Numbered from the stretch's first letter, positions 53,293 through 61,317 are shown. The stretch is DNA of 64,000 bases from Anabaena sp. UHCC 0187 (GCF_009712035.1 NZ_VILB01000020.1:1-64000); one strand, 5' to 3'. The notes: generated by a model not told the origin, from the letters alone. Translations and numbers: made by a program.

Positions 53293-53501
53293 TACAAAAT
53301 CTCCCCAATCATCCAAGCCTGAAAAGCAACACTTGACCAATCGGGTCTTAACTTTTCAAACAATTCATTAGCTTTAACTGCCAACTCATTTTGTTGATGA
53401 ATGATATTAATTAACTCAGAACAAACATTATCTAATTCGTCAAAAGAAGCAATACCAGCATTGATTTTGGTTTCCAATTCGTTCAGGATATCCGGGTTCA
53501 T
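53292..53501 (-). CDS. Small helical protein, paralogue of the 51368 gene
   Basis: A 69-aa protein starting MNPDILNELETKINAGIAS, sharing NELE-x-x-IN-x-GI, ELDNVCSELI and LRPDWSS with the 51368 gene. It is coupled to the next gene. Box 31 bases before the ATG. Confidence 0.62.
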   Translation of the reverse strand: MNPDILNELETKINAGIASFDELDNVCSELINIIHQQNELAVKANELFEKLRPDWSSVAFQAWMIGEIL

Positions 53502-53531
53502 AATTACCTTTAAAAACACCAAAACCCTGAA

Positions 53532-53588
53532 GCGATAGCAATAAAAAAATACTGGCATCAGCAAACTGTTATTTGCCTGGCCAAGTAT
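53532..53588 (-). promoter_or_regulatory. Box-terminator module (class A)
   Basis: Long imperfect hairpin with TACTGGCA against TGCCTGGCCAAGTA arms, T7, box at 53532-53539. The 25 bases ending in this box recur at 54121-54145. Confidence 0.6.
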
Positions 53589-53598
53589 TCTCTGTTAC

Positions 53599-54105
53599 TT
53601 AAATTTCTTGTTTTTTCACAAAACTCAACACTCTTTTGATGCTTTCATCGCATCCATGAACTGTATGACTAGTACCTTGAAAATAGGGGTTTGGGCAACT
53701 CCAATGATAATAAAGCGTTGCTATTTTCTCCTTCAGACAATAAAAATCCTCTTCTCTTGCTTCTTGAGTGAAATACAAAACTTTTACATCTCCATCTATT
53801 AATTGCACACGGTAATAACCTGTGTCTCTGCTCAAATCAGTTTCTTTCTTCCTTTGAAATCTTTCCTGATTCATAAACATAATTTTCTGCAAGTTCCTCA
53901 CTCTTTGACAAGTAGATAAAATTTCCCCTATTTTCTCTGCCACTTCTTTGCTGTAATTACCTTGCAGATTATCTATAATTTCCAGCAATCTTTTAAGTCG
54001 TAAATTATCTTGTGCGCTGGTCACAAAGTATTCATTGGATGCTGCTTGTTCCTCAGAAATCATATCAATAGAAGAAGAATCAAAGTTTAAAATTCTGCCA
54101 GTCAT
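53599..54105 (-). CDS. Hypothetical protein
   Basis: A 168-aa protein starting MTGRILNFDSSSIDMIS, helical with a basic middle (RFQRKKETDLSRD) and a C-terminal WSCPNPYFQG. No family. ATG 54105 is taken over an upstream TTG. Box 33 bases away. Confidence 0.58.
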   Translation of the reverse strand: MTGRILNFDSSSIDMISEEQAASNEYFVTSAQDNLRLKRLLEIIDNLQGNYSKEVAEKIGEILSTCQRVRNLQKIMFMNQERFQRKKETDLSRDTGYYRVQLIDGDVKVLYFTQEAREEDFYCLKEKIATLYYHWSCPNPYFQGTSHTVHGCDESIKRVLSFVKKQEI

Positions 54106-54137
54106 TATCAATTCTCAAAAAACACCAAAACCCTGAA

Positions 54138-54172
54138 GCGATAGCATTAAAAAAAGCCAGGAAACCCCTGAC
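54138..54172 (-). promoter_or_regulatory. Box-terminator module (class A)
   Basis: Hairpin GTCAGG/CCTGGC around GGTTT, T6, box at 54138-54145. Confidence 0.65.
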
Positions 54173-54185
54173 CTTTATGTTAGAA

Positions 54186-54878
54186 TTAAACTATCTCAGT
54201 CTCAAAAGACAATGTTTTCATGAAATCTGCAACTCGACATTCCCGGACTTTCTTTGTCCATGCTTTGCGATCGCCATCCCACCAAAACCCTGCATTACTA
54301 GCCAAACTACGAGTTTCATATTCAACCAATGCCTTCAACTCAATCATCGGTGAATTGGAGACAAATATCGCTTGTTCAACTATTTCTGGTAATTGTTGTT
54401 TACGCCGATTAAAGCACTCCACCAATAACCGGACATCATCACCAGCCCTGTGTACTGTGCTAATGCCAATACCCATCCATAAAGCTAAATCAGTGAGTTT
54501 GTAACTGTCATTTTTAGCAGGATAATCCCAGTCAAAATCACGCATGGCACATAACCAATTGAGGTTTGTATCCAATAATTCATCTACCAATGGTGCATCA
54601 AATTCAGCATTAAAAGCAACTGTATAATTAGCACAAGCAGCCATTCTTTTTAATAAGCTCATAGACTCGTCAACAAATGGATTCTTGCTTGTTAACTCCC
54701 AGGTAATACCATTAACGAACTCTGCGGGGTTTTCTGTCACTGGTAATAATGCTGAAACACTACAAATCGCCCCGGTTTCCCTGACATTATCACCAACTTG
54801 ATACAAAGTCCCCGCAATCTCACATATCTTTGCATCATTAATATCTGTGGTTTCGGTGTCAATAATTAATAGTTTCAT
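54186..54878 (-). CDS. 3'-5' exonuclease of the DEDDh (DnaQ-like) type
   Basis: A 230-aa protein with the DEDDh set: D-x-E in LIIDTETTDI, Asp in AFNAEFDAPLV and H-x4-D in VHRAGDDVRLL. The fold removes nucleotides from DNA or RNA 3' ends; phages and plasmids carry such enzymes for replication or recombination. The C-terminal 70 residues (LKALVEYETRSLASNAGFWWD) are a separate small domain. Box degenerate (ACGATAGT), 37 bases upstream. Confidence 0.8.
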   Translation of the reverse strand: MKLLIIDTETTDINDAKICEIAGTLYQVGDNVRETGAICSVSALLPVTENPAEFVNGITWELTSKNPFVDESMSLLKRMAACANYTVAFNAEFDAPLVDELLDTNLNWLCAMRDFDWDYPAKNDSYKLTDLALWMGIGISTVHRAGDDVRLLVECFNRRKQQLPEIVEQAIFVSNSPMIELKALVEYETRSLASNAGFWWDGDRKAWTKKVRECRVADFMKTLSFETEIV

Positions 54879-54914
54879 TTGGTTCTCTATTTAATTTAAT
54901 ACCAACGCATTTAA

Positions 54915-54955
54915 ACGATAGTAATAAAAAAAAGACCCAAGGTTTCCCCTGAGTC
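54915..54955 (-). promoter_or_regulatory. Degenerate box module (class A)
   Basis: ACGATAGT at 54915-54922, T8 and a hairpin GACTCAG/TTGGGTC. Confidence 0.5.
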
Positions 54956-54979
54956 CTTAATTTTCCGTGAATCCTTTGA

Positions 54980-55960
54980 CTACTGTTGACTTTCTGGTAA
55001 TGCTAACTTAGTAGGTGCTGGTAACAAAGCCTTGACGGTTTCATCAAAGCCTAAACTAGTATCATACTTTTCCAACACCGCAGACATTTTAGTTCTTGTT
55101 CCCATAAACAAAGCTGGGAAGTTTTCTTCATCGGGGTGAATGTAACTCCCTACTTTGCAGCAATAAGATTTCTGTCTAGCGTCACCTTCCTTAACACCTT
55201 TGAACTCCACATCAACAACACACAATGACCGCCATCTATCATCTTTACCACTGGGTTTCTTGTTCAGCATTCTCGCAAATGTCAACTCAGCTTGAGAGTA
55301 ATACTGTTCCAAAGCTTCTCGTAAACTCCACAGCGATACATTCTTGAATCTGATTCTGATTGGGGTTTCATGGAGAAAATTGTTGGCATTATCCAGAAAC
55401 ATGACTAAATGCTCTGAAACTACACTCATCATTTTCTTGTCAATTTCTTCAGGATATTCGTCATACCAACCAATCATGACTCCTTCTAATTCTCGGTTAT
55501 TCTCCAGGTCGTTTTTATATCGTAGGTATGGACGCACATTACCCAACACTATCATTCTGGCATTGGTCATAAACAACCCTTGTTCAACACCACCGGATAA
55601 GTCTTTCTCAACTATCTGAGGAGTGCCAAACCACCCAGCCTTAACTAAACTCTTTTCGGGAATGAATAACCCGGCTGTTTCGGCATTGATGACAATACCA
55701 TAAGGAAATCGCTTGGGTCTTACATAATTAAACTCTTCTCCCATTACCGCAGGGTCAATCTCAAATTCTGCACTAACATCTACTTCTTGATTATCAAGAT
55801 TCTCAGTAACTTCATCAACTGTGTTTTCAACATTATCAGTCATTTCATCAACTGTGTTTTCAAGATTCTCAGTCATTTCATCAACTCCATTTTCAACATT
55901 ATTCTCAGTCATTTCATTAACTCCAGTGTCAACATTATTGGCGGTTTTTTTTCTAGTCAT
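54980..55960 (-). CDS. Hypothetical protein with N-terminal tandem repeats (DUF5895-like)
   Basis: A 326-aa protein. Residues about 7-55 are four to five 11-residue units of V-x-E/D-M-T-E/D-N-x-E-N, encoded by 33-base repeats. The conserved body starts RPKRFPYGIVINAETAGLF and continues LVKAGWFGTPQ, VRPYLRYKNDLE; it resembles cyanobacterial DUF5895 proteins of unknown role. ATG 55960 chosen. Box 57 bases upstream, longer than usual. Confidence 0.6.
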   Translation of the reverse strand: MTRKKTANNVDTGVNEMTENNVENGVDEMTENLENTVDEMTDNVENTVDEVTENLDNQEVDVSAEFEIDPAVMGEEFNYVRPKRFPYGIVINAETAGLFIPEKSLVKAGWFGTPQIVEKDLSGGVEQGLFMTNARMIVLGNVRPYLRYKNDLENNRELEGVMIGWYDEYPEEIDKKMMSVVSEHLVMFLDNANNFLHETPIRIRFKNVSLWSLREALEQYYSQAELTFARMLNKKPSGKDDRWRSLCVVDVEFKGVKEGDARQKSYCCKVGSYIHPDEENFPALFMGTRTKMSAVLEKYDTSLGFDETVKALLPAPTKLALPESQQ

Positions 55961-56016
55961 AATCAAAATCGAAAGACATTAACATCATTTAGTTTCATAG
56001 AAACCAACATCAAAAA

Positions 56017-56050
56017 GCGATAGCATTAGAGATAAGGTTTCCCCTATCTC
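56017..56050 (-). promoter_or_regulatory. Box-terminator module (class A)
   Basis: Hairpin GAGATAGGG/CCTTATCTC, no T-run, box at 56017-56024. Confidence 0.6.
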
Positions 56051-56057
56051 CTAACTA

Positions 56058-56513
56058 TTACGTCAATAAATTCACCGATGTATCCACCAAAGCATGACCA
56101 CTATTATCAATCAGTGTTTTCATCCGTTCTTCGAGTCCTGGTTTTCCCCGAACACCCGAAAATGAATAATCAAAGAATTCACTTTGTTCCTCAAATTTCA
56201 CTAAACTAATGGTGGTGACTACTCCACATAATTCAATCTCATTTTCAACTTGTTTTCTGTATTGTAACCAAGGATTCAAAGCATCAGTAATCCCGCTATT
56301 TAACAGTGCATAACACCAATTTCCTTGCATATCAAGAAACGTTATTTGCACCCAATTCTGTGCAGGTAAATGAGCAAATGGTTTACCAAATACTGGTGCA
56401 GATGCCCATAATATAATCATCTTCAAAGTTGCACCAATTTCACTCAATTGATTGCCAACTTCCAGATAAACTTTACCTACTTTGCGATTAAACCGATATC
56501 TTCTTAATTCCAT
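56058..56513 (-). CDS. Hypothetical protein
   Basis: A 151-aa protein starting MELRRYRFNRKVGKVYLE, with WVQITFLDMQGNWCYALLN and a C-terminal HALVDTSVNLL. The second half looks alpha/beta. No family recognised. Degenerate box ACGATAGT 32 bases before the ATG. Confidence 0.6.
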   Translation of the reverse strand: MELRRYRFNRKVGKVYLEVGNQLSEIGATLKMIILWASAPVFGKPFAHLPAQNWVQITFLDMQGNWCYALLNSGITDALNPWLQYRKQVENEIELCGVVTTISLVKFEEQSEFFDYSFSGVRGKPGLEERMKTLIDNSGHALVDTSVNLLT

Positions 56514-56544
56514 TGTTTAGCATTGAACTCAACAACACTGGAAA

Positions 56545-56552
56545 ACGATAGT
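56545..56552 (-). promoter_or_regulatory. Degenerate box ACGATAGT
   Basis: Two changes from the consensus, in the usual position; no hairpin between it and the end of the upstream gene. Confidence 0.45.
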
Positions 56553-56553
56553 A

Positions 56554-57000
56554 TTAATTCAAAAACACCGATAAATTGGGGTCTAAAGACATCGTTGATT
56601 CCCGGTGTTCATGGTACTGTTTCTTGAGTGTGCTAATCCGGCGATCGCTCAATAATCTAGCCTGTTGTTTCTCCAATTCTTCAATAGCATCCCGGTGATT
56701 AGCAATCTGAGATTCAATATCTGCAATTTCCCCAGAGTGTTTATTAGCCAATTCCCCAGTAATCCGTTGAATATCCTCGTCTAATCTGGCAAGTTTGGTA
56801 TCCTCTTTAGTAGTAGCAAACTTTTTCTTCAACACTAAAACAATTCTGCCATCCTTATTATGATAGACAACCCTGTTCTTAGCAGTTTCCACAAGTTTCA
56901 AAGCCTCAGCAATAGCGTCGGGCATAATAGCCTCAATTTCGTGCTGGGTTTTAATTACGGTGTTTCGCAGACTTAATAACAAATCCAGATTCTTGGTCAT
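56554..57000 (-). CDS. Coiled-coil hypothetical protein
   Basis: A 148-aa protein with a coiled coil over about residues 70-125 (ARLDEDIQRITGELANKH, then DIESQIANHRDAIEELEK). No box upstream; an imperfect hairpin with T8 precedes the start. Function unknown. Confidence 0.6.
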   Translation of the reverse strand: MTKNLDLLLSLRNTVIKTQHEIEAIMPDAIAEALKLVETAKNRVVYHNKDGRIVLVLKKKFATTKEDTKLARLDEDIQRITGELANKHSGEIADIESQIANHRDAIEELEKQQARLLSDRRISTLKKQYHEHRESTMSLDPNLSVFLN

Positions 57001-57017
57001 ATTACTCCTAAAAAAAA

Positions 57018-57039
57018 GACCAGTGTGGGTACACCAGTC
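57018..57039 (-). terminator. Hairpin before the 56554 gene
   Basis: GAC..GTGT/ACAC..GTC stem with two mismatches, then T8. No box follows. Confidence 0.55.
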
Positions 57040-57048
57040 TGTTAATTT

Positions 57049-57246
57049 CTATTTATTTACTGTTTCCTGTGCTAGAATTGATGTGAGGGTTTCCCGGTCA
57101 AAATCTAACAAACCCTTGACACTTTGTTGAAACAGTTTAAACTTTTGCAGGGCATAATCTGACTCAACAAACCCAGTTCTTTGCAGAAACTGTGGGTAAT
57201 CCATTTTCCAGTATGTACTAGCTAAAGATTCTAGAAATTCATTCAT
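57049..57246 (-). CDS. Small hypothetical protein
   Basis: A 65-aa protein starting MNEFLESLASTYWKMDYPQF, helical. Box 33 bases upstream of ATG 57246. Function unknown. Confidence 0.55.
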   Translation of the reverse strand: MNEFLESLASTYWKMDYPQFLQRTGFVESDYALQKFKLFQQSVKGLLDFDRETLTSILAQETVNK

Positions 57247-57278
57247 TTCCTGAATACCGAAAACAACAACATCAAAAA

Positions 57279-57286
57279 GCGATAGC
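57279..57286 (-). promoter_or_regulatory. GCTATCGC box
   Basis: Exact box between the 57293 and 57049 genes; only six bases separate it from the upstream stop, so there is no terminator. Confidence 0.55.
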
Positions 57287-57292
57287 ATTAGT

Positions 57293-57541
57293 TCATTTGA
57301 TTTTCACTGGTACACCCCGACATAGTTTGTTATAGACAATCACCGCAGCCCGTTCTTTCTCAAACTTCTGTTCCCCAAATAAATGCCAACCCCCATCCGT
57401 TGATTCTTGTTTGGGAATATTCGCTAAAGTTCCTACAGAATAAATACCATCATTATTCCGTAACATCACAAAATGGACATTTTCCCTAATTTGTTGATAA
57501 CGTAATATCAGAAAGTTTACATTAGTAGGTAATTTTGACAT
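57293..57541 (-). CDS. Small hypothetical protein
   Basis: An 82-aa protein starting MSKLPTNVNFLILRYQQIRE, with a GWHLFGEQKFEKERAAVIVY segment. GGGGG five bases before ATG 57541 supports this start. It overlaps the end of the upstream gene by 20 bases, so the pair is co-transcribed. Confidence 0.58.
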   Translation of the reverse strand: MSKLPTNVNFLILRYQQIRENVHFVMLRNNDGIYSVGTLANIPKQESTDGGWHLFGEQKFEKERAAVIVYNKLCRGVPVKIK

Positions 57542-57860
57542 TGATTCCCCCATTGTATTGCATTGAATGTTGTTGAGATAATTCATTAAAAACCCGGCGA
57601 ATATCCGTGATTCTCAGACTTTGATAGTTAGTAGCCCCAATTGCGTATTTTCTCCACACACCAATTTGCTGGAAATAAACGCAGAGATAATATCCATAAT
57701 CAGGTAATATCAACACCGGACATTTAAGACCTGTATAATATGGTTGGAATTGTTTGACAGGGTTTCCCAAATCGTTTAAACTACCCTTATTAACCAGCCA
57801 GAAATCGGCATTAGCAAAGTTGTTTTTGACAATCCAACGAAAACAAGACTTATTTTCCAA
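57522..57860 (-). CDS. Hypothetical protein, probable TTG start
   Basis: A 112-aa protein with VLILPDYGYYLCVYFQQIGVW, a beta-rich core. There is no ATG near the front; TTG at 57860 is 32 bases from the box, the usual distance, while TTG 57872 is 20. Shares a transcript with the next gene. Confidence 0.52.
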   Translation of the reverse strand: MENKSCFRWIVKNNFANADFWLVNKGSLNDLGNPVKQFQPYYTGLKCPVLILPDYGYYLCVYFQQIGVWRKYAIGATNYQSLRITDIRRVFNELSQQHSMQYNGGINVKITY

Positions 57861-57891
57861 AATGCTTCCCAAAACACAACGGCATCGGGAA

Positions 57892-57899
57892 GCGATAGC
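57892..57899 (-). promoter_or_regulatory. GCTATCGC box
   Basis: Exact box next to the stop of the SLOG gene; no hairpin. Confidence 0.55.
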
Positions 57900-57900
57900 A

Positions 57901-58383
57901 TTAAAATAAACTTAGTTGTCTGGGTTCAATTACTGCGGTTTCCAAGGTTCTGGGATTAAATTGGATTACTGGGAGATTGTGAGCGATCGCCAAATTTACA
58001 GTCAGCGCAGCACCCCCAGTCAACCGACCATCATAAACAGCCAAGCAAATATCAGAATGCTTGACCATCCAAATATCACGGGCTTGCATAACACCAGGTG
58101 TATATTCTGGATACAATACAATCTTGTTAGATGCAGACTTCAGAAGTTCTTGGTATTTAAGTTTTTGTTGGGGACTCCATAATCTGTCTTGGTTTTGACA
58201 GGGGATTACAGCAGTCCAATTTAATTCTCTTTCAATTAATATTTCAGCAGCTTCCTGATCAACACCCAAAGCCATACCATTCATAAATTCAGTAACACCA
58301 CGTTCCCAAGCAATATCAATCAATTGATTGATTCCATCTTTGATATTGACGATATCCCGGTGTCCAGTGAAAAATGCTTTCAT
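57901..58383 (-). CDS. SLOG-fold protein (YspA/DUF1273-like)
   Basis: A 160-aa protein starting MKAFFTGHRDI, with the Rossmann-like GVTEFMNGMALGVDQEAAEI, a hydrophobic strand IVLYPEYTPGVMQARDIWMV and LAVYDGRLTGGAALTVNLA. SLOG proteins bind nucleotides or sugar-nucleotides and act in several stress and defence systems. Box 30 bases from the ATG. Confidence 0.75.
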   Translation of the reverse strand: MKAFFTGHRDIVNIKDGINQLIDIAWERGVTEFMNGMALGVDQEAAEILIERELNWTAVIPCQNQDRLWSPQQKLKYQELLKSASNKIVLYPEYTPGVMQARDIWMVKHSDICLAVYDGRLTGGAALTVNLAIAHNLPVIQFNPRTLETAVIEPRQLSLF

Positions 58384-58412
58384 AATGCTGATGTAAATAA
58401 CATCACTAACAA

Positions 58413-58456
58413 GCGATAGCATTAGCAATAAAAAAGTCCCTAGTTAGACTAGAGAC
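58413..58456 (-). promoter_or_regulatory. Box-terminator module (class A)
   Basis: Hairpin GTCTCTAGT/ACTAGGGAC, T5, box at 58413-58420. Confidence 0.65.
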
Positions 58457-58464
58457 TCATGGGT

Positions 58465-58752
58465 TTATTCAATGTCAGTTAACTTTTGAACTTCCTGAAT
58501 AGATTTAATGGTGTTGTTAATCAATCTACTAATCAATTCAATCCTTACTTCATACGATATAGTAGGATCATTCAGATTTTCAATTTGGAACTTTGCCGAT
58601 AACATATTATTGAGAGCCACTGCTAAATTTATTTTCATTTCATCATCTCGTTGTTCGTATTCCTGAACCTCTAACTCCCAATCTTCTGGTTCATGTTTTG
58701 TTACAGAAACGGGCATTCCATGAGCTTCATGATATTCAGTATATTGTGACAT
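58465..58752 (-). CDS. Small helical hypothetical protein
   Basis: A 95-aa protein starting MSQYTEYHEAHGMPVSVTKH, acidic then helical (VRIELISRLINNTIKSIQEV). Box 32 bases upstream. Function unknown. Confidence 0.58.
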   Translation of the reverse strand: MSQYTEYHEAHGMPVSVTKHEPEDWELEVQEYEQRDDEMKINLAVALNNMLSAKFQIENLNDPTISYEVRIELISRLINNTIKSIQEVQKLTDIE

Positions 58753-58783
58753 AATGATATTACAAAAACACCATCGTCAACAA

Positions 58784-58821
58784 GCGATAGCATTAAATAG
58801 CCCCAATCTAATGACTGGGGT
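58784..58821 (-). promoter_or_regulatory. Box-terminator module (class A)
   Basis: Hairpin CCCCAGT/ATTGGGG, box at 58784-58791. Last class A module with an exact box towards the right. Confidence 0.6.
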
Positions 58822-58833
58822 TATTGTTAATTA

Positions 58834-59277
58834 CTAGTATTTCTTATTGTGAATAAACTCTGCTACTTCAGCACGATTTCTAGCTTCTATTTCATCCAAT
58901 TTAGCCAATGCTTCATCCAAACTTTGAGTTGAATAAATACAATAAGCTTTGCGTTTGACAAAGATGCCATAATAGCCGGTGATACCTTGAGCTTTACCTG
59001 CTCTGGTGATATCTGTACACCACTTCACGTAAATGTGATCGCCAACAGTAGCTAATTCTCGTTTAACTAACTCCTTTTGTTTGAGTTGTTCGCCGATTTC
59101 TTTAACTGCTGTGATAACTTCTTCACGGGTGTTAGACCACCAATGACAATCTTCACTCTTCACTAAAACGTCATCAATATATATTTCATAACTCCATACG
59201 TTCTGACGCATAGATTCACGATAATATTGACGAAGATTGCGAATACTGCCTTGGATTTCAGGGGCTTGATAAAACAT
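58834..59277 (-). CDS. Hypothetical protein
   Basis: A 147-aa protein starting MFYQAPEIQGSIRNLRQYYR, with a WSYEIYIDDVLVKSEDCHWW beta part and a coiled C-terminus (LDEALAKLDEIEARNRAEV). Box 32 bases before ATG 59277. Function unknown. Confidence 0.6.
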   Translation of the reverse strand: MFYQAPEIQGSIRNLRQYYRESMRQNVWSYEIYIDDVLVKSEDCHWWSNTREEVITAVKEIGEQLKQKELVKRELATVGDHIYVKWCTDITRAGKAQGITGYYGIFVKRKAYCIYSTQSLDEALAKLDEIEARNRAEVAEFIHNKKY

Positions 59278-59308
59278 GATGAATACCAAAAAATAACGCC
59301 CCCTGTCA

Positions 59309-59365
59309 GCGATAGCGCCCCCACAGATAAATAAACAATAACTCCAATCTTGTTAGACTGGAGTT
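59309..59365 (-). promoter_or_regulatory. Class B box with oxygenase terminator
   Basis: Box GCGATAGC followed by GCCCCCACAGATAAATAAAC, then an AACTCCA/TGGAGTT hairpin. Nearly identical to the module at 59999. Confidence 0.62.
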
Positions 59366-59372
59366 AAGTAAA

Positions 59373-59966
59373 TTAATAAACTTGTCGAATTGTCAGGTTG
59401 AGTCTGCCACCATTCTTGAGCAAACTGGAAGTACCTGGTATTATCTTCTTAATGCCATGAAAAGCAAGTCTGGAATCACCATGCAAAATCAAGATGTCGC
59501 CGCTTTTGAGCAAAATCTCTTGAGTTGGAGCGTTTCTTTTGTTGCCACCGATTAAGAAGATTGCATCATCACCAAGACTAATAGAGATAATCGCTGGTTT
59601 CAGATTCTTCTCAGAATTATCTTGATGAAGTCCGAGTTTACCTGCTGACTTATAGAAATTAATCAAGCAAGTTTGAGGATGATAATCGGGTTCACCAATC
59701 TGATTAGCCAAATCTTTAGCGAGATTATTAATTATCTCTGGTATTGGTGTCCAAACTCTTCCAGTAGTTGGATGCTTTTTGGTGTATCTATAACCTTTAG
59801 TATCAGAAATCCAGCCAAGTTCACCGCAGTTAGTCATTTGGTAATTAAAAGGTTTACCAGATGGCATTACAGGAGTGAATAAAGGAGATTGTCTGGCTAC
59901 TTCTCTGCAAACTTTGAGGATTTCAGTCTGCTGTTCTAATGTTAAATGTTGTTGTAAGTGAAGCAT
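59373..59966 (-). CDS. AlkB-like 2OG-Fe(II) dioxygenase
   Basis: A 197-aa protein with the AlkB jelly-roll set: H-x-D in GLHQDNSEKNL, distal His in ILHGDSRLAFHGI and the 2-oxoglutarate Arg in GGRLNLTIRQ. Substrate loop FNYQMTNCGELGW. AlkB enzymes repair alkylated DNA or RNA by oxidative demethylation; phage versions may act on modified bases. ATG 59966 chosen; box 33 bases upstream. A second oxygenase is the next gene upstream. Confidence 0.85.
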   Translation of the reverse strand: MLHLQQHLTLEQQTEILKVCREVARQSPLFTPVMPSGKPFNYQMTNCGELGWISDTKGYRYTKKHPTTGRVWTPIPEIINNLAKDLANQIGEPDYHPQTCLINFYKSAGKLGLHQDNSEKNLKPAIISISLGDDAIFLIGGNKRNAPTQEILLKSGDILILHGDSRLAFHGIKKIIPGTSSLLKNGGRLNLTIRQVY

Positions 59967-59998
59967 GGTTAAATTCCCAATAAAATCATCACTTTTCC

Positions 59999-60057
59999 GC
60001 GATAGCGCCCCCACAGATAAATAAACAATAACTCCAATCTATTGCTAAACTGGAGTT
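59999..60057 (-). promoter_or_regulatory. Class B box with oxygenase terminator
   Basis: Box at 59999-60006, GCCCCCACAGATAAATAAAC, then an AACTCCA/TGGAGTT hairpin; near-copy of the 59309 module. Confidence 0.62.
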
Positions 60058-60071
60058 ATTTATGTTTACAA

Positions 60072-60599
60072 CTAAACTATTGGGAAATAACCTTTCTGTT
60101 GATTCAACTGCCAGAGATTAATACTAAATCTTTCTTCACTCAAGATTTCAGTTACTCCATGAAGTTTCTTACAATTAAACTCAATGATATCACCATCATT
60201 AAGTTGATAATCTTTACCATCATAATTAAATATACAACTACCAAGATTCACAGTTCTAGCAATTGGTCTAGAATAAGTATGATCCCGATGTGATATAATC
60301 AATCCGGTACTTTGAATATTACCAATCTTGCCACCAAAAGTTAACAAGCCGATATTAGTTCCGGGATAAACTCGCTGACAGAAATTCCAAAGTCTATCAT
60401 TATGATAAGCTTTAGTGATTGTTCCAGGAGTTCTCAAATCACACTCATGAAATAACCAAAGACGATATCTACCTCTAGCGTAACTAGAAACATCGCTAGT
60501 CATTAAATTGACGCTTTCTCGACAAAAGCTTCTTAAATCAGCTAAAGTTTCGGATTTAACTTTGCTAATTAATTTCAAATCACTGGGGTTAGGATTCAT
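60072..60599 (-). CDS. 2OG-Fe(II) oxygenase-like protein
   Basis: A 175-aa protein with HRDHTYSRPIARTVNLGS (H-x-D), a later His in FNCKKLHGVTEI and Arg in ERFSINLWQ, the spacing of a 2-oxoglutarate/iron(II) oxygenase of the AlkB or PKHD type. GGAG six bases before ATG 60599. Substrate unknown. Box 31 bases upstream. Confidence 0.75.
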   Translation of the reverse strand: MNPNPSDLKLISKVKSETLADLRSFCRESVNLMTSDVSSYARGRYRLWLFHECDLRTPGTITKAYHNDRLWNFCQRVYPGTNIGLLTFGGKIGNIQSTGLIISHRDHTYSRPIARTVNLGSCIFNYDGKDYQLNDGDIIEFNCKKLHGVTEILSEERFSINLWQLNQQKGYFPIV

Positions 60600-60629
60600 G
60601 AAATTCTCCAAATTACTCAACTCCCCTCA

Positions 60630-60652
60630 GCGATAGCGCCCCCACAGATAAC
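60630..60652 (-). promoter_or_regulatory. Class B box
   Basis: Box at 60630-60637 followed on the + strand by GCCCCCACAGATAAC. The 155 bases from here to the next gene hold no recognisable gene. Confidence 0.55.
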
Positions 60653-60807
60653 CTATCAACAACATTGAGCGCCAGCGATTCTAAATCAAGTTTGCAAAGA
60701 ATAGCCCTGGACTGCTTGCAGGACACGGCGGTATTGGCTCAACGAGTCGGTTGATGTGATTGTTAGTGATTAAGCCAGTATCCCCAATGAGAATACCAGC
60801 TTATCAA

Positions 60808-61200
60808 TTAAACTTGAGTTAATAACCATTCAACACAACGTTGGATTAACTCTGCATGAGAGCGATCGCTAATATAAATCAATTTCACATTCTCATGTTG
60901 TTTTGCAAATTCAACAATGTGGATGAGATGTTTGAAATACATTCCACGATACCAATTGGGTTCTGCTCCCCAAACTTTCAATTTACCTTCCTGATAACGG
61001 GGAAGATAGGCTTTGATTTCCTGCCAGAGTATGATTCTTTGTTGTTCAATGGTACGGTCATATCTCCAAAGATGAGAACTGCCAAGAACATCATAATCTT
61101 GAGTCCAACCCTCACTAACATTGAAAACCTTGTCACTAAGTCTAAATTTGGTCTTTTCAACTTGACAGATTTGGGGATTGAATTGTTCGAGAGTAATCAT
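60808..61200 (-). CDS. Hypothetical protein
   Basis: A 130-aa protein starting MITLEQFNPQICQVEKTKFR, with HLWRYDRTIEQQRIILWQEI and LIYISDRSHAELIQRCVEWL. No family recognised; the end suggests an alpha/beta fold. Box 32 bases upstream of the ATG. Confidence 0.6.
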   Translation of the reverse strand: MITLEQFNPQICQVEKTKFRLSDKVFNVSEGWTQDYDVLGSSHLWRYDRTIEQQRIILWQEIKAYLPRYQEGKLKVWGAEPNWYRGMYFKHLIHIVEFAKQHENVKLIYISDRSHAELIQRCVEWLLTQV

Positions 61201-61231
61201 GGTAAATACCAAACAACATCACTCTCATTCC

Positions 61232-61255
61232 GCGATAGCGCCCCCACCGATAACC
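61232..61255 (-). promoter_or_regulatory. Class B box, extended
   Basis: GCGATAGC then GCCCCCACCGATAACC; the following 40 bases also match the region after the 62078 box. Confidence 0.6.
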
Positions 61256-61317
61256 TCCCGGTAACTCAAGACTGCAACGCCAACAGAAAACCCAGAGGTA
61301 TTTGAACAATAAAAAAA

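Noticed and set aside
60681-60800. Minus-strand gene of about 38 codons
   Set aside because: No start codon before the upstream stop, so it cannot be a complete gene; noted only as a possible remnant.
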